Origin: Pseudomonas flexibilis
GTDB taxonomy: Bacteria > Pseudomonadota > Gammaproteobacteria > Pseudomonadales > Pseudomonadaceae
DNA length: 64,000 bases
NCBI RefSeq assembly: GCF_000802425.1
Contig: NZ_JRUD01000024.1
Coordinates: 147,375-211,374, forward strand
Direction: 5' to 3'
Part shown: in pieces, positions 26,303 to 37,161 of the stretch
Numbering within the stretch: the stretch's first letter is position 1
Layout: every line of letters starts with the position of its first letter
Notes under the pieces: model-generated
The model's input: the letters and a program-made list of their open reading frames with translations, nothing else
The model's database searches: none
Told to the model about the DNA's origin: nothing
Program-made: the position numbers and the translations under genes

Positions 26303-28141
26303 TCAGGATAGCTGGATCAGGGGTTCCTGCTGCTGGCCGAACAGGGCGCGCAACTGGCGGGACAGCTCGTGACCCTCGCTGATCAGCAGGACGTTGCGCA
26401 GGCTCTGGATGATGCGGCTGGTGTAGCCGAGGTCGTTCATCAGCGAACTGGTCTGCAGGCCGTCCAGCTCCCCGGAACGGATGCCGGCGAACAGCCGCTG
26501 ACGGAAGCGGGCGTCGAAGTTCGCCGCGGTGTCGTCGAGCAGACGCAGCCGGGCGTTCCACTGTGCCTCCGGCAGGTTGGAGCGGTTCAGCTCATTCACC
26601 TCGCGCAGCGCGTTGAGCAGATGCCGGCGCAGTTCCACATAGGCGCGGCGCATGGCCGAGTCCTCGCGACCCAGGTGACGACCGAGGTTCTTCTGCAGGT
26701 GCTTGGCATCCTTGACCGCATCCACCAGCTGCAGGGCGGCGACCTGGCCGGAGATCCAGAAGGCCTGGTGAGGTTCGTCCAGGGGCAGGTCGAGGCGGCC
26801 CATGAAGCTCAGCAGGTCGGCATGCACGCCCTTGATGTGCCGTTGGTAGAGGCCGTCGGCATCCAGTCCGTGCAGGTCCGGGCGCGCGGCGACCAGTGCT
26901 TCGTCTATCTGCGGTCCATAGAGCTGATCGACCGGCAGGTACAGGGCGTGACAGATCACCTCCAGACTCAGGCGTTCGAGGTGCTGCAGCTCCTGAGCCA
27001 CGGCACTGGCGGCGGCATCCGCGGAGTTCAGCGCGCCCTCCACCAGGTAGCGGGCACGGGTGCGCTCCGGTTCCGCCTGGGCGGACGCCATCTCGGTGAT
27101 CAACACGCGCGGTTCGGGTAACTCGGGCAGCAGGCGCGCCAGCAGCTCGGCGAACGCCTTTTGCCACGGCCAGAACAGCAGCACGCCCAGCACGTTGAAC
27201 AGCGTGTGGAACAGCGCCAGCTGGATCAGGCTGTTATTGCCGAGGCCGAGCAGGCCGGTGCCCCAGAGCACCAGCCAGGTCAGCGGCACGAACAGCGTCA
27301 GGCTGACCAGGGCGCTGCTGACGTTGAAGATGACGTGGGCCAGGGCCAGGCGCTGACCGCTGCGGTTGCCGCCCAGCATGCCCATGGCGCCGGTGGTCAC
27401 CGCGCTGCCGACGTTGGAGCCGATGGCGATCGCCAGGCTCTGTTCCAGGCCGACCTGGCCGCCGGCCAGGGCCGCCAGGGTCAGCATCAGGGTGGCGTGG
27501 CTGGACTGCAGCACCACGGTGATGGCAATGCCGATGCCGGTGAACAGCAGCGTGCCGAGCAAGCCGCCGCCGCTGTAGGCGGTCAGGTCCATGGCATCGC
27601 CGAAGCTGGCGAAGCCGCCCTTGATCTGGTCGATGGCCAGGAAGATGAAGGCGATGCCCAGCAGGATGCGGCCACCGCCCTTGCCGGCCGGGCCGGTGAA
27701 GCTGGCCAGCACGCCGAACACCAGCAGCGGCAGGGCCAGCGGCGACAGACTGAGGTTCTGGCCGGCCATGGCCAGCAACCAGATGCCGCTGGTGGCGCCC
27801 AGGTTGGCCCCGAAGATCACCGCGATGCCGCCGGCCAGCTGGATCAGGCCGGTACTCAGGAAAGCGATGGTCAGCAGCGACACCAGGGTGCTGGACTGCA
27901 GCAGGAAGGTGGCGCCGGTACCGAACAACAGGGCTCGGAAGGGCGTCGAGGTGCTGCGCCCGAGCAGCTGTTCCAGCTTGCCGCCGGCCAGCTCCTGCAG
28001 CCCTTCCTCCAGGCACTGCATGCCGAACAGAAACAGGGCCAGGCCAGCGCACAGCTGCAGCCAGCCCGAACTGGACCAGAACGACCAGCCAAGGGCCGCC
28101 ATGCCCGCCAGGATGAGAAGGGATTTCGAATACTGCTTCAC
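26303..28141 (-). CDS. Na/Pi cotransporter family protein
   Basis: This 612-residue protein of the NptA/PNaS family takes up phosphate with sodium or exports it. The duplicated transport core carries the two QSS signatures, FLLQSSTLVSLL and VVLQSSHATLML, plus GANLGAT and GSNVGSAVTTG. After about residue 345 it has a cytoplasmic PhoU-like helical domain (ARYLVEGALNSADAAASAVAQELQHLERL in part, then repeated helices to the end). The reading frame is full length. Neighbours give no further clue. Confidence 0.92.
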   Translation of the reverse strand: MKQYSKSLLILAGMAALGWSFWSSSGWLQLCAGLALFLFGMQCLEEGLQELAGGKLEQLLGRSTSTPFRALLFGTGATFLLQSSTLVSLLTIAFLSTGLIQLAGGIAVIFGANLGATSGIWLLAMAGQNLSLSPLALPLLVFGVLASFTGPAGKGGGRILLGIAFIFLAIDQIKGGFASFGDAMDLTAYSGGGLLGTLLFTGIGIAITVVLQSSHATLMLTLAALAGGQVGLEQSLAIAIGSNVGSAVTTGAMGMLGGNRSGQRLALAHVIFNVSSALVSLTLFVPLTWLVLWGTGLLGLGNNSLIQLALFHTLFNVLGVLLFWPWQKAFAELLARLLPELPEPRVLITEMASAQAEPERTRARYLVEGALNSADAAASAVAQELQHLERLSLEVICHALYLPVDQLYGPQIDEALVAARPDLHGLDADGLYQRHIKGVHADLLSFMGRLDLPLDEPHQAFWISGQVAALQLVDAVKDAKHLQKNLGRHLGREDSAMRRAYVELRRHLLNALREVNELNRSNLPEAQWNARLRLLDDTAANFDARFRQRLFAGIRSGELDGLQTSSLMNDLGYTSRIIQSLRNVLLISEGHELSRQLRALFGQQQEPLIQLS

Positions 28142-28285
28142 GTCGCCAATCCGCCGAAAAAGGAACGCCCACGAAACGGGCGACGCACAGCCTAGCCGGG
28201 AAGTGTCGGGGCGGGAAGCGCCCGGCCAGAGCGGGCGCGTAGGCTTTGGGCTAAGTGCGCTGGGCGGCGGAACGTGCGTGGCGGA

Positions 28286-28609
28286 TCAGTCGCGCTTGTA
28301 GCCGCTCTCGGTGCAGCCCAGGCAGCGCACGAAGGCGGCCTTGGCCGGCTCGACCACCAGCGCCTGGCCTGCGTCGCCGACATTGCCGCCGAGCAGGGTG
28401 AACGGCAGGCTGACGATGAACACCCCGGTGCCGATGACGGTGCCGGCGATCAGCAGCGGCCGGGCGATCAGCAGGTCGCCGATCATCGCGTAGGCCGGTG
28501 GGGCATCGGCGTTGTAGAGGGGGTCGCCGCTGGGGTTGGCCTGGGCCGGCAGGCTCAGCAGCCCGGTGGTCAGCGCCAGGGCGGCGGCCAGGGAGCGAAA
28601 CGGGGTCAT
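28286..28609 (-). CDS. Small exported or membrane hypothetical protein
   Basis: This 107-residue protein has a signal peptide ([24 protein letters not shown]) and a central hydrophobic segment ([24 protein letters not shown]). It ends in a conserved-looking [17 protein letters not shown] with a CxxC pair. Similar short proteins occur widely in Pseudomonas and are sometimes mislabelled multidrug transporters. No function can be assigned. It stands alone between the Na/Pi and acyltransferase genes. Confidence 0.78.
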   Translation of the reverse strand: MTPFRSLAAALALTTGLLSLPAQANPSGDPLYNADAPPAYAMIGDLLIARPLLIAGTVIGTGVFIVSLPFTLLGGNVGDAGQALVVEPAKAAFVRCLGCTESGYKRD

Positions 28610-28680
28610 GGGGCGGTCCTTCGGCGGGTGATGGGTGCCGCGACTATAGCTCGCTCACCCGTGCGCCAGCGTGACGCCCT

Positions 28681-29259
28681 TCAATCGCCGTGGAACGCGT
28701 ACTCGGGTTTTTTCGGCACGTAGGGTTTGAAGAACGCCAGCAGGCTGCGCAGGTCGGCCTTTTCGTCACCGGTAGGCCAGAACGGCGCGCCGATGACGAT
28801 GCGCTTGTTCACGTAGTCCAGTGCGCCGGGCACCACCGGCACCCCGGCGCCGCGGGCGATATGGTAGAAGCCCGTCTTCCAGCGCTCCACCCGCTTGCGG
28901 GTGCCTTCCGGAGACAGGATCAGGATGAACTGGGCGTGCTCGCGAAAGCTCTGCACGGCCTGCTCAACCACGTTGGCCGCCTGGTCGCGGCGGATGGGAA
29001 TGCCGCCCCAGCGCCGCAGGATGCCGCGGAACGGCCAGCGGAAGATGCTGTGCTTGCCGAACCAGCGCGCGTTGACGCGCAGCACGAACTTGGCGGCGAT
29101 GAACACCACGAAGTCCCAATTGGAGGTGTGGTGGGCGCCGATCATCACGAACTTGTCGAGCGCCGGTAGTTGGCCTTCGACCCGCCAGCCCATCAGTTTC
29201 AGCACGCAGCGGCCCAGTGTTTCGGCGAACGGATTGGGCGGCAGGAAATTACCGGACAT
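28681..29259 (-). CDS. Lysophospholipid acyltransferase-like protein (PlsC family)
   Basis: This 192-residue member of the 1-acyl-glycerol-3-phosphate acyltransferase superfamily has the catalytic HX4D motif HHTSNWD, the substrate motif ILSPEGTRKRVERWKTGFY, and PVVPGALDY. It is short for a PlsC and lacks a clear membrane anchor, like a subgroup of small acyltransferases of unknown specificity. It is 47 bases upstream of the mutM stop, on the same strand as mutM. Confidence 0.88.
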   Translation of the reverse strand: MSGNFLPPNPFAETLGRCVLKLMGWRVEGQLPALDKFVMIGAHHTSNWDFVVFIAAKFVLRVNARWFGKHSIFRWPFRGILRRWGGIPIRRDQAANVVEQAVQSFREHAQFILILSPEGTRKRVERWKTGFYHIARGAGVPVVPGALDYVNKRIVIGAPFWPTGDEKADLRSLLAFFKPYVPKKPEYAFHGD

Positions 29260-29306
29260 CCAACGACCTCGGTTCTTCTTGTCAGGTGGCCATCATAATG
29301 CGCGGC

Positions 29307-30119
29307 TCAGCGCTGGCAACGCCCGCAGTACACGCTGGAACGCTGGCCGAGACGCACCTCGCGCAACGTGCCGCCGCAGACCTTGCAGAACTCTCCGGCA
29401 CGTCCGTAGACGAACAGCTCCTGCTGGAAGTAGCCGGGTTTGCCGTCGCCGCCGACGAAGTCGCGTAGCGTAGTGCCGCCGCACTCGATGGCGATGGCCA
29501 GGATGCGCTTGATCTCGGCGGCCAGGCGCTCGTAGCGGGGCCGGGAAATCGTGCCGGCCGGCTTGCGCGGGTCGATGCCGGCGGCGAACAGCGCCTCGCT
29601 GGCGTAGATGTTGCCGACGCCGACCACCACCGCGTTGTCCATGATGAACGGCTTCACCGCAATGGTCTTGCCGCGTGACAGCTCGAACAGCCGGGCGCCG
29701 TCGAAGGCCTCGGTCAGCGGTTCCGGGCCGAGCTTCTGCAGCAGCACATGCTGCAGCGGTTCAGGACTCCACAGCAGGGCGCCGAAGCGGCGCGGGTCGG
29801 TGTAGCGCAGCGCCAGTCCGGACTCCAGCTCGATGTCCACATGCTCGTGGCGACCGGCGGGCAGGCCCTGCTCCACCAGGCGCAAGCTGCCGGACATGCC
29901 CAGGTGGACGATCAGCGTGCCGGCCTCGGCCTCGATCAGCAGGTACTTGGCGCGCCGGCCGACCCGCAGGATGCGCTGGCCGGACAGGCGCACGTCGAGA
30001 TCCTCGGGAATCGGCCAGCGCAGTCGGCGCTCGCGCACCAGCACGCGGCTGACACGCTGACCGAGCAGGTGCGCCTCGATGCCGCGGCGGGTGGTTTCGA
30101 CTTCGGGTAGTTCGGGCAT
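29307..30119 (-). CDS. mutM: Formamidopyrimidine-DNA glycosylase MutM (Fpg)
   Basis: This 270-residue bifunctional DNA glycosylase/AP lyase removes 8-oxoguanine. The N-terminus [17 protein letters not shown] contains the catalytic Pro2 and Glu3. The C-terminal zinc finger is [27 protein letters not shown] (four Cys). The start at 30119 is fixed by the required MPELPEVE; an upstream extension in the same frame is a shadow of the HDOD gene region. It lies 50 bases after the HDOD gene on the same strand. Confidence 0.97.
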   Translation of the reverse strand: MPELPEVETTRRGIEAHLLGQRVSRVLVRERRLRWPIPEDLDVRLSGQRILRVGRRAKYLLIEAEAGTLIVHLGMSGSLRLVEQGLPAGRHEHVDIELESGLALRYTDPRRFGALLWSPEPLQHVLLQKLGPEPLTEAFDGARLFELSRGKTIAVKPFIMDNAVVVGVGNIYASEALFAAGIDPRKPAGTISRPRYERLAAEIKRILAIAIECGGTTLRDFVGGDGKPGYFQQELFVYGRAGEFCKVCGGTLREVRLGQRSSVYCGRCQR

Positions 30120-30169
30120 GGCGATACGACTGTGAAATGCGGGCCGGCAGTGTACCGAGGGTGTACGGC

Positions 30170-31048
30170 TCAGTAGTAACTGCCGCCGATGCCCGCCTCT
30201 TTCACAGCCTCGCGCAGGTTGTCGAAGTCGTACTCGCTCAGGCCGACATAGTCGAGCACCAGCGCACTCAGGCTTTCCCACTCGTGATCCACCTCCTGGC
30301 GGCCCAGGATGCGGTAGCAGCCACAGATGTGCTCGGCCATCTTGAGGATCGCCAGCAGGTTCTTCAGCTGGGTGTGCCGGGTGGAGTCGTCGGTAAAGAT
30401 CGAACGGGCGTTGTGATGGTTGGCAATCGCCTCGCAGACTCGCTCCGGCAGCCGCCAGGAACGGGCGATGAAATAGCCGACCACCGAATGGTTGGTGTTG
30501 AGCAGGCGGTTCTCGGTGTCTACCACGCGGTTGTCCCCTGACGCGCGGAAATACGCCTCCTCCTGGACCTCGAAGTAATTGGGGAAGCGCTGAAGCATCA
30601 GCGGAATGCCGCAGTTGTGGAACAGCCCGAGGGCATAGGCCTCGTCCGACGACTGGAAGCCGATGCGCTTGGCCAGCATCAGGCAGGTCTGCGCGATATC
30701 CTGGGCGCTGTCCCAGAAGCCGTTGAGGGCAACGATCTCGTCGTCGTCCAGGGCGCCCTTGATGGCCTGGGCGTTGATCAGGTTGATCACCGTGTTGGTG
30801 CCCAGCAGGTTGATGGCGCGCTGGATCGAGCTGATGCGGTTGGACAGGCCGTAGAATGGCGAATTGACCAGCTTCAGCAGGGCGCCGGACAGGCCCGGGT
30901 CCTGGCTGATCAGGCGCGCGATGTTGTTGACGTCCGGGTAGGGCTGCATCTGCTCCATCTGCAGATCGACCATGATCTGCGGCTGGGGCGGAACACTGAT
31001 GCCCTGCAGGATGCCCCGAAGCTGTTCGGTGGAGATTTCAGGCGACAT
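30170..31048 (-). CDS. HDOD domain protein
   Basis: This 292-residue protein has one HDOD domain (about residues 20-220: [32 protein letters not shown] in part, then [29 protein letters not shown]). HDOD proteins are non-catalytic relatives of HD phosphohydrolases used in signalling. The ATG at 31048 gives [23 protein letters not shown]; frames further upstream run across the divergent promoter region. It is divergent from the rRNA methyltransferase gene and upstream of mutM. Confidence 0.88.
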   Translation of the reverse strand: MSPEISTEQLRGILQGISVPPQPQIMVDLQMEQMQPYPDVNNIARLISQDPGLSGALLKLVNSPFYGLSNRISSIQRAINLLGTNTVINLINAQAIKGALDDDEIVALNGFWDSAQDIAQTCLMLAKRIGFQSSDEAYALGLFHNCGIPLMLQRFPNYFEVQEEAYFRASGDNRVVDTENRLLNTNHSVVGYFIARSWRLPERVCEAIANHHNARSIFTDDSTRHTQLKNLLAILKMAEHICGCYRILGRQEVDHEWESLSALVLDYVGLSEYDFDNLREAVKEAGIGGSYY

Positions 31049-31182
31049 GGCGGCTAGTCCGAAGAGAGATGCGCGGCATTTTATCCTGCCTCGGCGGGGC
31101 TGGCGCTCTGATGTTATGTCACTGAATGTCCGGGCATACGGGCCTACGGCACACCGGCGCGCGGCCCGGCATGCAGGGCCTG

Positions 31183-31188
31183 TATAAT
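31183..31188 (+). promoter_or_regulatory. Candidate -10 box for the rRNA methyltransferase gene
   Basis: TATAAT lies 27 bases before the ATG at 31216, preceded by TG. No convincing -35 is visible. Confidence 0.4.
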
Positions 31189-31215
31189 GCCCGCCCCCCA
31201 CTCGGAGCCGCGCCC

Positions 31216-32412
31216 ATGTCCCTGCCCAGCCTACGCCTCAAAGCCAATGCCGAACGCCGTCTGCGCGCCGGCCACCTGTGGGTCTACAGCAACGAGGTGG
31301 ACGTGTCGGCCACGCCGCTGAACGGCTTCCAGCCCGGCGACCAGGCGATCCTGGAAATGGCCAACGGCAAGCCGCTGGGCATCGTCGGCGTCAGCCCGAA
31401 CAACCTGATCTGCGCGCGCCTGCTGTCGCGCGACACCGGCCACACGCTGGACAAGTCCCTGCTGGTGCACCGCATCCAGGTGGCCCTGAGCCTGCGCGAG
31501 CGGCTGTTCGAGCAGCCCTGCTACCGCCTGGTGTACGGCGACTCCGACTTCCTGCCCGGCCTGGTGGTGGATCGCTTCGGCGACCACCTGGTGGTGCAGC
31601 TGGCCAGTGCCACCATGGAACGCAACAAGGACGCGGTGATCGAGGCGCTGGTGCAGGTGCTCAAGCCACGCGGCATCCTGTTCAAGAACGACTCCGCCGC
31701 CCGTGACGCCGAAGGCCTGGAGCGCTACGTGGACACCGCCTTCGGCGTGGTGCCCGAGTGGGTCGACCTGGAAGAGAACGGCGTGAAGTTCCAGGCGCCG
31801 GTACTGGCCGGGCAGAAGACCGGCTGGTTCTACGATCACCGCCTGAACCGTGCCCGCCTGGCCGGCTACGTGAAGGGCAAGCGCGTGCTCGACCTGTTCA
31901 GCTACATCGGCGGCTGGGGCGTGCAGGCCGCCGCCTTCGGCGCCAGCGAGGTGTTCTGCGTGGACGCCTCGGCCTTCGCCCTGGACGGCGTGGAACGCAA
32001 CGCCGCGCTGAACGGCGTGGCCGAAAAGGTCACCTGCGTGGAAGGCGACGTGTTCGCCGCCCTCAAGGAGCTCAAGGCCGCCGAGGAGCGCTTCGACGTG
32101 GTGGTCGCCGACCCGCCGGCGTTCATCAAGCGCAAGAAGGACCTGAAGAACGGCGAGGCTGCCTACCGCCGCCTCAACGAGATGGCCATGCGCATGCTCA
32201 ACAAGGACGGCATCCTGGTCAGCGCCAGCTGCTCCATGCACCTGCCCGAGGACGATCTGCAGAACATCCTGCTGCAGAGCGCCCGCCACCTGGACCGCAA
32301 CATCCAACTGCTCGAGCGCGGTGCCCAGGGCCCGGACCATCCGGTGCATCCGGCCATCCCGGAAACCCGCTACATCAAGAGCCTGACCTGCCGGATCCTG
32401 CCCAACGCCTGA
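31216..32412 (+). CDS. Class I SAM-dependent rRNA methyltransferase (RlmI-like)
   Basis: This 398-residue protein has an N-terminal PUA domain (LRLKANAERRLRAGHLWVYSNEV ... GDQAILEMANGKPLGIVGVS in part), then an RFM-like linker and a Rossmann methyltransferase. AdoMet binding is DLFSYIGGWGVQAAAFGAS, motif IV is VVADPPAFIK, and a catalytic Cys lies in SASCSMH. This layout is that of RlmI, the 23S rRNA m5C1962 methyltransferase, so 5-methylcytosine formation is likely. The ATG at 31216 gives the family-like start; upstream codons are non-coding. Confidence 0.9.
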   Translation: MSLPSLRLKANAERRLRAGHLWVYSNEVDVSATPLNGFQPGDQAILEMANGKPLGIVGVSPNNLICARLLSRDTGHTLDKSLLVHRIQVALSLRERLFEQPCYRLVYGDSDFLPGLVVDRFGDHLVVQLASATMERNKDAVIEALVQVLKPRGILFKNDSAARDAEGLERYVDTAFGVVPEWVDLEENGVKFQAPVLAGQKTGWFYDHRLNRARLAGYVKGKRVLDLFSYIGGWGVQAAAFGASEVFCVDASAFALDGVERNAALNGVAEKVTCVEGDVFAALKELKAAEERFDVVVADPPAFIKRKKDLKNGEAAYRRLNEMAMRMLNKDGILVSASCSMHLPEDDLQNILLQSARHLDRNIQLLERGAQGPDHPVHPAIPETRYIKSLTCRILPNA

Positions 32413-32533
32413 TCCACCCTGTCGCTGCGCCTCGGAGCGAGCCCGAGGCGCGCCGGCGTCGCTGGTCTAGTCTTAGCCGGAAACGGACCGCTGCCGGCAC
32501 GGCTTGCCGGCAGCCTGAGGGCGATGACGGATC

Positions 32534-33652
<1,119 letters not shown>

Positions 33653-33691
33653 CTACCCCCCACACGGCCTCCCGGCCAAGGAGTCACCGCA

Positions 33692-34762
33692 ATGGCTAGA
33701 CCACCGAAACACCTGCCCCATCTGCTCCTGGCCGTGGCGCTCGCCGCCGGCAGCGGCGCCGCACTCGCCCAGGAATCGCTCACCGTGGTGTCCTGGGGCG
33801 GCGCCTACGGCGCGGCGCAGAAGAAGCACGTCATCGACCCGTACCAGAAGGAGACCGGCGTGCGCGTGCTGTTCGAGGACTACACGGGCGGCGTGGCCGA
33901 GATCAAGGCGCAGGTCGAGTCCGGCAACATCCAGTGGGATGTGGTCGACTTCGAGGTCATCGACCTGGAGCGCGCCTGCTCCGAGGGCCTGCTGGAGGAC
34001 ATTCCGCGCGACATCCTGCCGCCCGGCGTCGATGGCACGCCGGCCGCCCAGGATTTCATCCCCGAGGCTTTGGCCAGCGAATGCGCGGTCGGCAACATTG
34101 TCTGGTCGGTGGTGTTCGCCTACAACGAGCGCACCATCGGCGGCGCCAAGCCGGCCAGCCTGGAGGATTTCTTCGACACCGCGAAGATTCCCGGCAAGCG
34201 CGCGCTGCGCAAGCGCCCGCAGGTCAACCTGGAGTGGGCGCTGATGGCCGACGGCGTGGCGCCCGAGGATGTTTACGAGGTGCTGGCGACCGCCGAGGGC
34301 CAGCAGCGCGCCTTCGACAAGCTGAACAGCATCCGCAACGATCTGGTGTGGTTCGACTCCTGGTCGCAGGCGCCGCAACTGCTCAACGACGGCGGCGCGG
34401 TGCTGGTGCAGTCGGCCAACGGGCGCTTCTACGACGCCATCCGCCAGGAGAACAAGCCGTTCGTGATCGTCTGGGACGGCCATGTCTACGACCTGGACGC
34501 CTGGGCCATCGTCAAAGGCTCGCCGAAGAAGGAACTGGCGCTGAAGTTCATCGCCTATGCCACCGGCTCCAAGCCGCTGGCCGGCATGCCCGACGTGGCG
34601 TACGGCCCGACCCGCAAATCCTCCATGCCACTGGCCGACCAGAGCGCCACCCCGCACCTGCCGACCGCGCACCTGGACCAGGGCATCCAGGCCGGCTCCG
34701 AGTTCTGGGCCGACTACGGCGAATCGCTGGGCGAGAAGTTCAACGAGTGGTTGTTGCGCTGA
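33692..34762 (+). CDS. Polyamine-type ABC transporter substrate-binding protein (PotD-like)
   Basis: This 356-residue periplasmic binding protein has a signal peptide (after a basic start, LLLAVALAAGSGAALA) and mature start QESLTVVSWGGAYGAAQKK. The family pattern includes EIKAQVESGNIQWDVVDFEV, LRKRPQVNLEWALMADG and DLDAWAIVKGSPKKELALKF. It captures the substrate for the two permeases that follow. The SWGG/VVDFE features place it in the PotD/spermidine-putrescine group. Confidence 0.92.
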   Translation: MARPPKHLPHLLLAVALAAGSGAALAQESLTVVSWGGAYGAAQKKHVIDPYQKETGVRVLFEDYTGGVAEIKAQVESGNIQWDVVDFEVIDLERACSEGLLEDIPRDILPPGVDGTPAAQDFIPEALASECAVGNIVWSVVFAYNERTIGGAKPASLEDFFDTAKIPGKRALRKRPQVNLEWALMADGVAPEDVYEVLATAEGQQRAFDKLNSIRNDLVWFDSWSQAPQLLNDGGAVLVQSANGRFYDAIRQENKPFVIVWDGHVYDLDAWAIVKGSPKKELALKFIAYATGSKPLAGMPDVAYGPTRKSSMPLADQSATPHLPTAHLDQGIQAGSEFWADYGESLGEKFNEWLLR

Positions 34763-34805
34763 ACCGTGCCGGCCTCGCCGCCTGCGGCGGGGCCAGGGAG
34801 ACGCC

Positions 34806-36059
34806 ATGCCCAGTCGTAGCGCGCTACTGCATGCCCTGACCGCCGGCGAAGCCCGCCAGGCCGCCGTCGTGCGCCGCCGCAAGCGGCTGCTGGCGCTGGC
34901 CTTCGTGCTGCCGCTGCTGCTGTTCATCCTGCTCAGCTTCGTGGTGCCCATCGGCAGCATGCTGTGGCGCAGCCTGTACCACCCGGCGGTGGCGGAGATG
35001 ATTCCGCACACCCTGGTCGAACTGCGCCAGTGGGATGGCCAGGGCCTGCCCGGCGAGCCGGCGTTGCAACGGTTCGTCGAGGAGTTGTACGCGCTGAACC
35101 GCGAGCGCCAGTCCGGGCGCCTGGCCGAGGAGTTCAACCGCGCCTATGCCGGCATGTCCAGCGTGGTGAAGAGCACCGCGCGGCGCCTCGGCCGGCTGGA
35201 TGAGCCGGCGCTGGCCACGGAGGGCGTGGCCACGCTGCTGGACAGCCACGCCAACTGGCGCAAGCCGGAACTGTGGCGGGCCATCGAGCGGGCCGGCCGC
35301 GTCTACACCTATGACTACTACCTGACCGCGCTGGACCTGGAAGTGGACGCCGAACAGGGCCTGCGGGTCCGTCAGGACACGCAGATCTACCTGCAGCTGT
35401 ACGCCAAGACCCTCAAGCTGGCGCTGGTCATCACCCTGCTCTGCGCGCTGCTCGGCTACCCGCTGGCCTACTACCTGGCGAGCCTGCCCGAGCACCGCGC
35501 CAACCTGCTGCTGGTCCTGGTGCTGCTGCCGTTCTGGACCTCGCTGCTGGTGCGCACCACCGCCTGGATCGCGTTGCTGCAGACCAATGGGGTGATCAAC
35601 ACGCTGCTGACCGGCAGCGGGCTGCTCGACCAGCCTCTGGAAATGCTCTACACCTCGTTCGCCACCGTGGTGGCCATGACCCACATCCTGCTGCCGTTCA
35701 TGATCCTGCCGCTGTACAGCGTGATGCGCGGCATCGACCCCAGCTACCTGCGCGCCGCCCTGTCGCTGGGCGCCCGGCCGTTGCCGGCGTTCGCACGCAT
35801 CTACTTCCCGATGACCCTGCCGGGGCTGAGCGCCGGCACGCTGCTGGTGTTCATCATCTCGGTGGGCTACTACATCACCCCGGCACTGGTCGGTGGCACC
35901 GACGGGCAGATGATCAGCAACATCATCGCCTTCCACATGCAGCGCTCGAACAACTGGGAGCTGGCCGCCGCGCTGGGCTCGCTGCTGCTGGCGCTGATCC
36001 TGCTGCTCTACTGGCTGTACGACCGCCTGGTCGGCGCCGGCAACATACGACTGGGGTAG
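34806..36059 (+). CDS. Polyamine-type ABC transporter permease (PotB-like)
   Basis: This 417-residue inner-membrane permease has a first helix at residues 27-50 (LALAFVLPLLLFILLSFVVPIGS). About 140 residues of soluble sequence follow before the remaining helices, a longer periplasmic insert than in E. coli PotB. The EAA-type loop is RAALSLGARPLPAFARIYFPMTLPG. The ATG at 34806 is 43 bases after the binding-protein gene; upstream in-frame codons belong to another frame of that gene. It pairs with the permease that follows 3 bases later. Confidence 0.9.
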   Translation: MPSRSALLHALTAGEARQAAVVRRRKRLLALAFVLPLLLFILLSFVVPIGSMLWRSLYHPAVAEMIPHTLVELRQWDGQGLPGEPALQRFVEELYALNRERQSGRLAEEFNRAYAGMSSVVKSTARRLGRLDEPALATEGVATLLDSHANWRKPELWRAIERAGRVYTYDYYLTALDLEVDAEQGLRVRQDTQIYLQLYAKTLKLALVITLLCALLGYPLAYYLASLPEHRANLLLVLVLLPFWTSLLVRTTAWIALLQTNGVINTLLTGSGLLDQPLEMLYTSFATVVAMTHILLPFMILPLYSVMRGIDPSYLRAALSLGARPLPAFARIYFPMTLPGLSAGTLLVFIISVGYYITPALVGGTDGQMISNIIAFHMQRSNNWELAAALGSLLLALILLLYWLYDRLVGAGNIRLG

Positions 36060-36062
36060 CGC

Positions 36063-36917
36063 ATGGCGAGCACACCCGCGTACTACGGTTTCTGGCATCA
36101 CCTGGGGCGTCTGCTGCTGAGACTCGGCGCCTGGCTGGTGCTGCTGTTCCTGATCCTGCCGATCCTGGTGATCGTGCCGCTGTCGTTCAACGTCGAGCCG
36201 TTCTTCAGCTTCACCGAAGGCATGCTCACCCTGCAGCCGGAGGCCTACTCGCTGCGCTGGTACGAGCAGGTGTTCAGCGATCCGCGCTGGCGCCTGGCGA
36301 TCAGGAACAGCTTCATCATCGGCCTCTTCGCCACGGCGTTGGCCACCGTGCTGGGCACCTGTGCGGCGCTCGGCTTGGCGCGCGCCGACATGCCGATGCG
36401 CCGGCTGATCACTGCCCTGCTGCTCTCGCCGATGATAGTGCCGCTGATCATCACCGCCGCCGGCATGTTCTTCTTCTATTCCAGCCTGGGCCTGGCCGGC
36501 ACCCACCTGGGGGTGATCCTTGCGCATGCCGCGCTGGGCACGCCGTTCGTGGTGATCACCGTGACCGCCGCGCTGACCGGCTTCGACTACAGCCTGGCGC
36601 GCGCCGCGCTGGGCCTGGGCGCCACGCCGTGGCGCATGTTCTTCGACATCATCGTGCCGCTGATCCGGCCCGGAGTGATCAGCGGCGCGCTGTTCGCCTT
36701 CATCACCTCGTTCGATGAGGTGGTGGTCATCCTGTTCCTCGCCGGGCCGCAGCAGCGCACCATTCCGCGGCAGATGTTCTCGGGGCTGCGCGAGCAGATC
36801 AATCCGAGCATTCTGGCCATCGCCACCCTGCTGATCCTGTTCTCCATCGCCCTGCTGGTGACCATAGAGCTGCTGCGCCGGCGCGCCGCGCGCCTGCGCC
36901 TGGCCCCCGCCGACTGA
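36063..36917 (+). CDS. Polyamine-type ABC transporter permease (PotC-like)
   Basis: This 284-residue second permease of the importer has about six hydrophobic segments. Its EAA loop is RAALGLGATPWRMFFDIIVPLIRPG, and the helices include LITALLLSPMIVPLIITAAG and ALFAFITSFDEVVVILFLAG, which is the classic PotC/CysW-like pattern. It starts 3 bases after the previous permease and is the last gene of the cluster. Confidence 0.92.
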   Translation: MASTPAYYGFWHHLGRLLLRLGAWLVLLFLILPILVIVPLSFNVEPFFSFTEGMLTLQPEAYSLRWYEQVFSDPRWRLAIRNSFIIGLFATALATVLGTCAALGLARADMPMRRLITALLLSPMIVPLIITAAGMFFFYSSLGLAGTHLGVILAHAALGTPFVVITVTAALTGFDYSLARAALGLGATPWRMFFDIIVPLIRPGVISGALFAFITSFDEVVVILFLAGPQQRTIPRQMFSGLREQINPSILAIATLLILFSIALLVTIELLRRRAARLRLAPAD

Positions 36918-37161
36918 CCGGGCGGCGCTCAGTGGCTTCCGCCCGCGCGGTGCATGGGCTTAGAATCCCGGGCATCCTGTCCATCCAGGCGGACCCGTGA
37001 GCCCGCGTGGCCCGGTCGGCGGCGATCCCGCTCGACCACCAGGCCCCCCGTCCTCGGCAACTCGTCACCGTTGATTGCCCTTCGGCGCCTGTCGCGCTCA
37101 CCCTACGCAGAACAATGCGGCCAGCCGTGCCGCGCCGATTAGCCTTCAGCAGGACCCCGTC

